Below, piece by piece: positions 4,607-5,413 of a stretch of DNA of 5,413 bases. The number at the start of each line of letters is the position of its first letter. The first letter of the stretch is position 1. The stretch is taken from NCBI GenBank assembly GCA_008932955.1, contig WBXE01000168.1:1-5413 (forward strand), in the 5' to 3' direction. The DNA comes from Verrucomicrobiota bacterium. GTDB lineage: Bacteria > Verrucomicrobiota > Verrucomicrobiia > Verrucomicrobiales > Akkermansiaceae. Position numbers and translations under genes: made by a program. The notes under the pieces are model-generated. The model ran no database searches, had not been told where the DNA came from, and worked only from the letters and a program-made list of their open reading frames with translations.

Positions 4607-4846
4607 TCACTTACCACGTGGATGGGTAGTATGGCCGATGGCGTAAGCAATGGCGCATGCGGTGACGATGGACAGGATGATGACGGCTACATACAGGGCG
4701 AATTTGCCCACTGTGCGGATTTTGCGCTGCAGGTGGGAGAAGCGCTTGGAGCGCGTCTTGAACCGTACCGGGATGCCATTTTCGACCTTAGTGACGATCT
4801 TGGTTTTGTATTTGATCCGATCCGTGAGGCGGTGGATGAATTGCAT
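4607..4846 (-). CDS. Small basic single-span membrane protein, function unknown
   Basis: I do not recognise this 79-residue protein. Residues 1-46 are hydrophilic and strongly basic (many Lys/Arg, for example RFKTRSKRFSHLQRKIR at 28-44). Residues 47-70 (VGKFALYVAVIILSIVTACAIAYA) form one clear membrane helix, and a short basic tail HTTHPRGK follows. By the positive-inside rule the N-terminal part should be cytoplasmic. Third codon positions are heavily G or C (runs such as TTC ATC CAC CGC CTC), which supports a real gene. The ATG at 4846 is the only usable start, because the frame is closed by TAG eleven codons upstream and no other start lies between. There is no Shine-Dalgarno site. It is divergent from gcvP across 230 bases and lies 101 bases upstream of the secreted-protein gene on the same strand, so the two could share a transcript. 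Confidence 0.7.
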   Translation of the reverse strand: MQFIHRLTDRIKYKTKIVTKVENGIPVRFKTRSKRFSHLQRKIRTVGKFALYVAVIILSIVTACAIAYAIGHTTHPRGK

Positions 4847-5076
4847 AGATTTGGCGGTGTGCGATACGTGTTTTGGCTAGCGGCCGCATGCCGCAAGATG
4901 AGCTCCAGTGCTAGGTTATTGAAAAGTCGCGGGGCGAGTATGTCTATCTTGGTCGCTTTGCCAAGTTCAGCCTTGGAAATTTTGATTTGGTTGGCTCACA
5001 AGAGTTGCGCAGTCGCCGATTTCCAGCCATTAGGGGGCGGCACAGTCGCAGCCACCCAATCACCCCCATTATCCTT
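4847..5076. other. Divergent intergenic region before gcvP
   Basis: No gene is called here. It contains an inverted repeat GCGGC-CGCAT-GCCGC (4880-4894) that includes a NotI-type palindrome, and a 7-bp direct repeat CAGTCGC at 5010-5016 and 5043-5049, 33 bases apart (about three helical turns) and ending 27 bases before gcvP. Promoters for both divergent genes should be in it, but I see no pair of boxes I would defend. I looked for the conserved cores of a glycine riboswitch, which often precedes glycine-cleavage genes, and did not find them. Confidence 0.5.
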
Positions 5077-5413
5077 ATGTCCGCTCGTCTCGATTTCTGC
5101 AGCCGCCACCTTGGCCCGGTCGGGGCCGATCGCCAGGCCATGCTCGACGCCATCGCCTTCCCCACGCTCGATGCTCTGGTGGATGCGGCGGTGCCAGCTG
5201 GGATCCGCCTTGGTGAGGAGCTGGAATTGCCAGCAGCGCGTTCGGAACCAGAGGCCCTTGCGTGGCTCAAAACCATTATGGGCAAAAACCGCGTGCTCAA
5301 GTCGTGCATCGGTCAGGGTTACAGCGGCACTCATACGCCGGGGGTGATTCAACGCAATATTCTCGAAAACCCCGGCTGGTACACCGCGTACACGCCCTAT
5401 CAGGCGGAAATCG
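5077..5413 (+). CDS. gcvP: Glycine dehydrogenase (decarboxylating), P protein, 3'-truncated by the window edge
   Basis: GcvP is the PLP-dependent P protein of the glycine cleavage system. It decarboxylates glycine and passes the aminomethyl group to the lipoyl arm of GcvH; GcvT and a lipoamide dehydrogenase complete the cycle in the cytoplasm. Only the first 112 residues are in the window, out of about 950 in one-chain forms. They match the family N-terminus closely: FCSRHLGP (7-14), a LDALVDAAVPAGIR segment (31-44), SEPEALAWL (56-64), and the highly conserved IGQGY..THTP.VI.RNILENP.WYTAYTPYQAEI block (78-112). The PLP lysine lies far outside the window. The ATG at 5077 fits the usual distance of the RHLGP motif from the N-terminus. 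There is no Shine-Dalgarno site. The frame is open to the last base. Neither gcvT nor gcvH precedes it here, so they would be downstream or elsewhere. Confidence 0.96.
   Translation, partial: MSARLDFCSRHLGPVGADRQAMLDAIAFPTLDALVDAAVPAGIRLGEELELPAARSEPEALAWLKTIMGKNRVLKSCIGQGYSGTHTPGVIQRNILENPGWYTAYTPYQAEI

Noticed and set aside
4847..4999. Minus-strand stretch of about 50 codons before the small membrane gene with protein-like translation (KISKAELGKATKIDIL...)
   Set aside because: It has a UGA upstream and no ATG, GTG or TTG start before it runs into the antisense frame of the 79-residue gene; it could be a gene relic, but evidence is too thin.
4847..5076. Glycine riboswitch before gcvP
   Set aside because: The conserved cores expected of the aptamer were not found on the plus strand.
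4529..5347. 272-codon plus-strand open frame spanning two minus-strand features and the gcvP start
   Set aside because: It crosses the small membrane-protein gene in antisense, the intergenic region and gcvP in the wrong frame, and its translation shows no domain.

Overview
The window looks like a stretch of a moderately GC-rich bacterial chromosome. None of the six visible start codons has a convincing AGGAGG-type Shine-Dalgarno site. Gene content is core metabolism (arginine synthesis, glycine cleavage) mixed with exported proteins (an FKBP-type isomerase, a Tat-exported HiPIP, an unknown secreted protein). Adjacent argC-argJ, an Ala/Pro-rich exported FKBP and weak ribosome-binding sites would suit Verrucomicrobiota (Opitutales-like) or a relative. 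That assignment is an inference from style and cannot be proven from 5.4 kb.

Layout, left to right. Positions 2-910 hold the 3' part of argC (+). After a 158-base spacer with a small GC hairpin and a purine-rich tract comes complete argJ (+, 1069-2322). A 73-base gap with a candidate promoter and a 10-bp palindrome leads to an exported FKBP-type peptidyl-prolyl isomerase (+, 2396-3316), which ends in a strong intrinsic terminator (3343-3373). Next is a repeat-rich segment of about 600 bases. It holds two tandem copies of a 23-bp repeat, an AT-rich inverted repeat, a small gene for a Tat-exported high-potential iron-sulfur protein (+, 3537-3869), then a third repeat copy, a 10-bp tandem repeat and a fourth copy. 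The third copy overlaps the end of the HiPIP gene and supplies its stop codon. Two minus-strand genes follow: an unrecognised secreted protein (3948-4505) and a small basic one-helix membrane protein (4607-4846). After a 230-base divergent intergenic region, gcvP (+) starts at 5077 and runs off the right edge.

How the genes relate. ArgC and ArgJ act in the acetyl-recycling branch of arginine synthesis. ArgC makes N-acetylglutamate semialdehyde, and ArgJ moves the acetyl group from N-acetylornithine back to glutamate. The FKBP probably helps fold exported proteins. The HiPIP would be a periplasmic electron carrier. GcvP is the PLP-dependent decarboxylase of the glycine cleavage system. These modules do not form one pathway.

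No clear new multi-gene system is visible. The least ordinary part is 3361-3941. There the HiPIP gene lies between imperfect 40-bp direct repeats that resemble the FKBP terminator's 3' arm plus the 23-bp repeat. A single C-to-T difference in one repeat copy creates the HiPIP stop codon.
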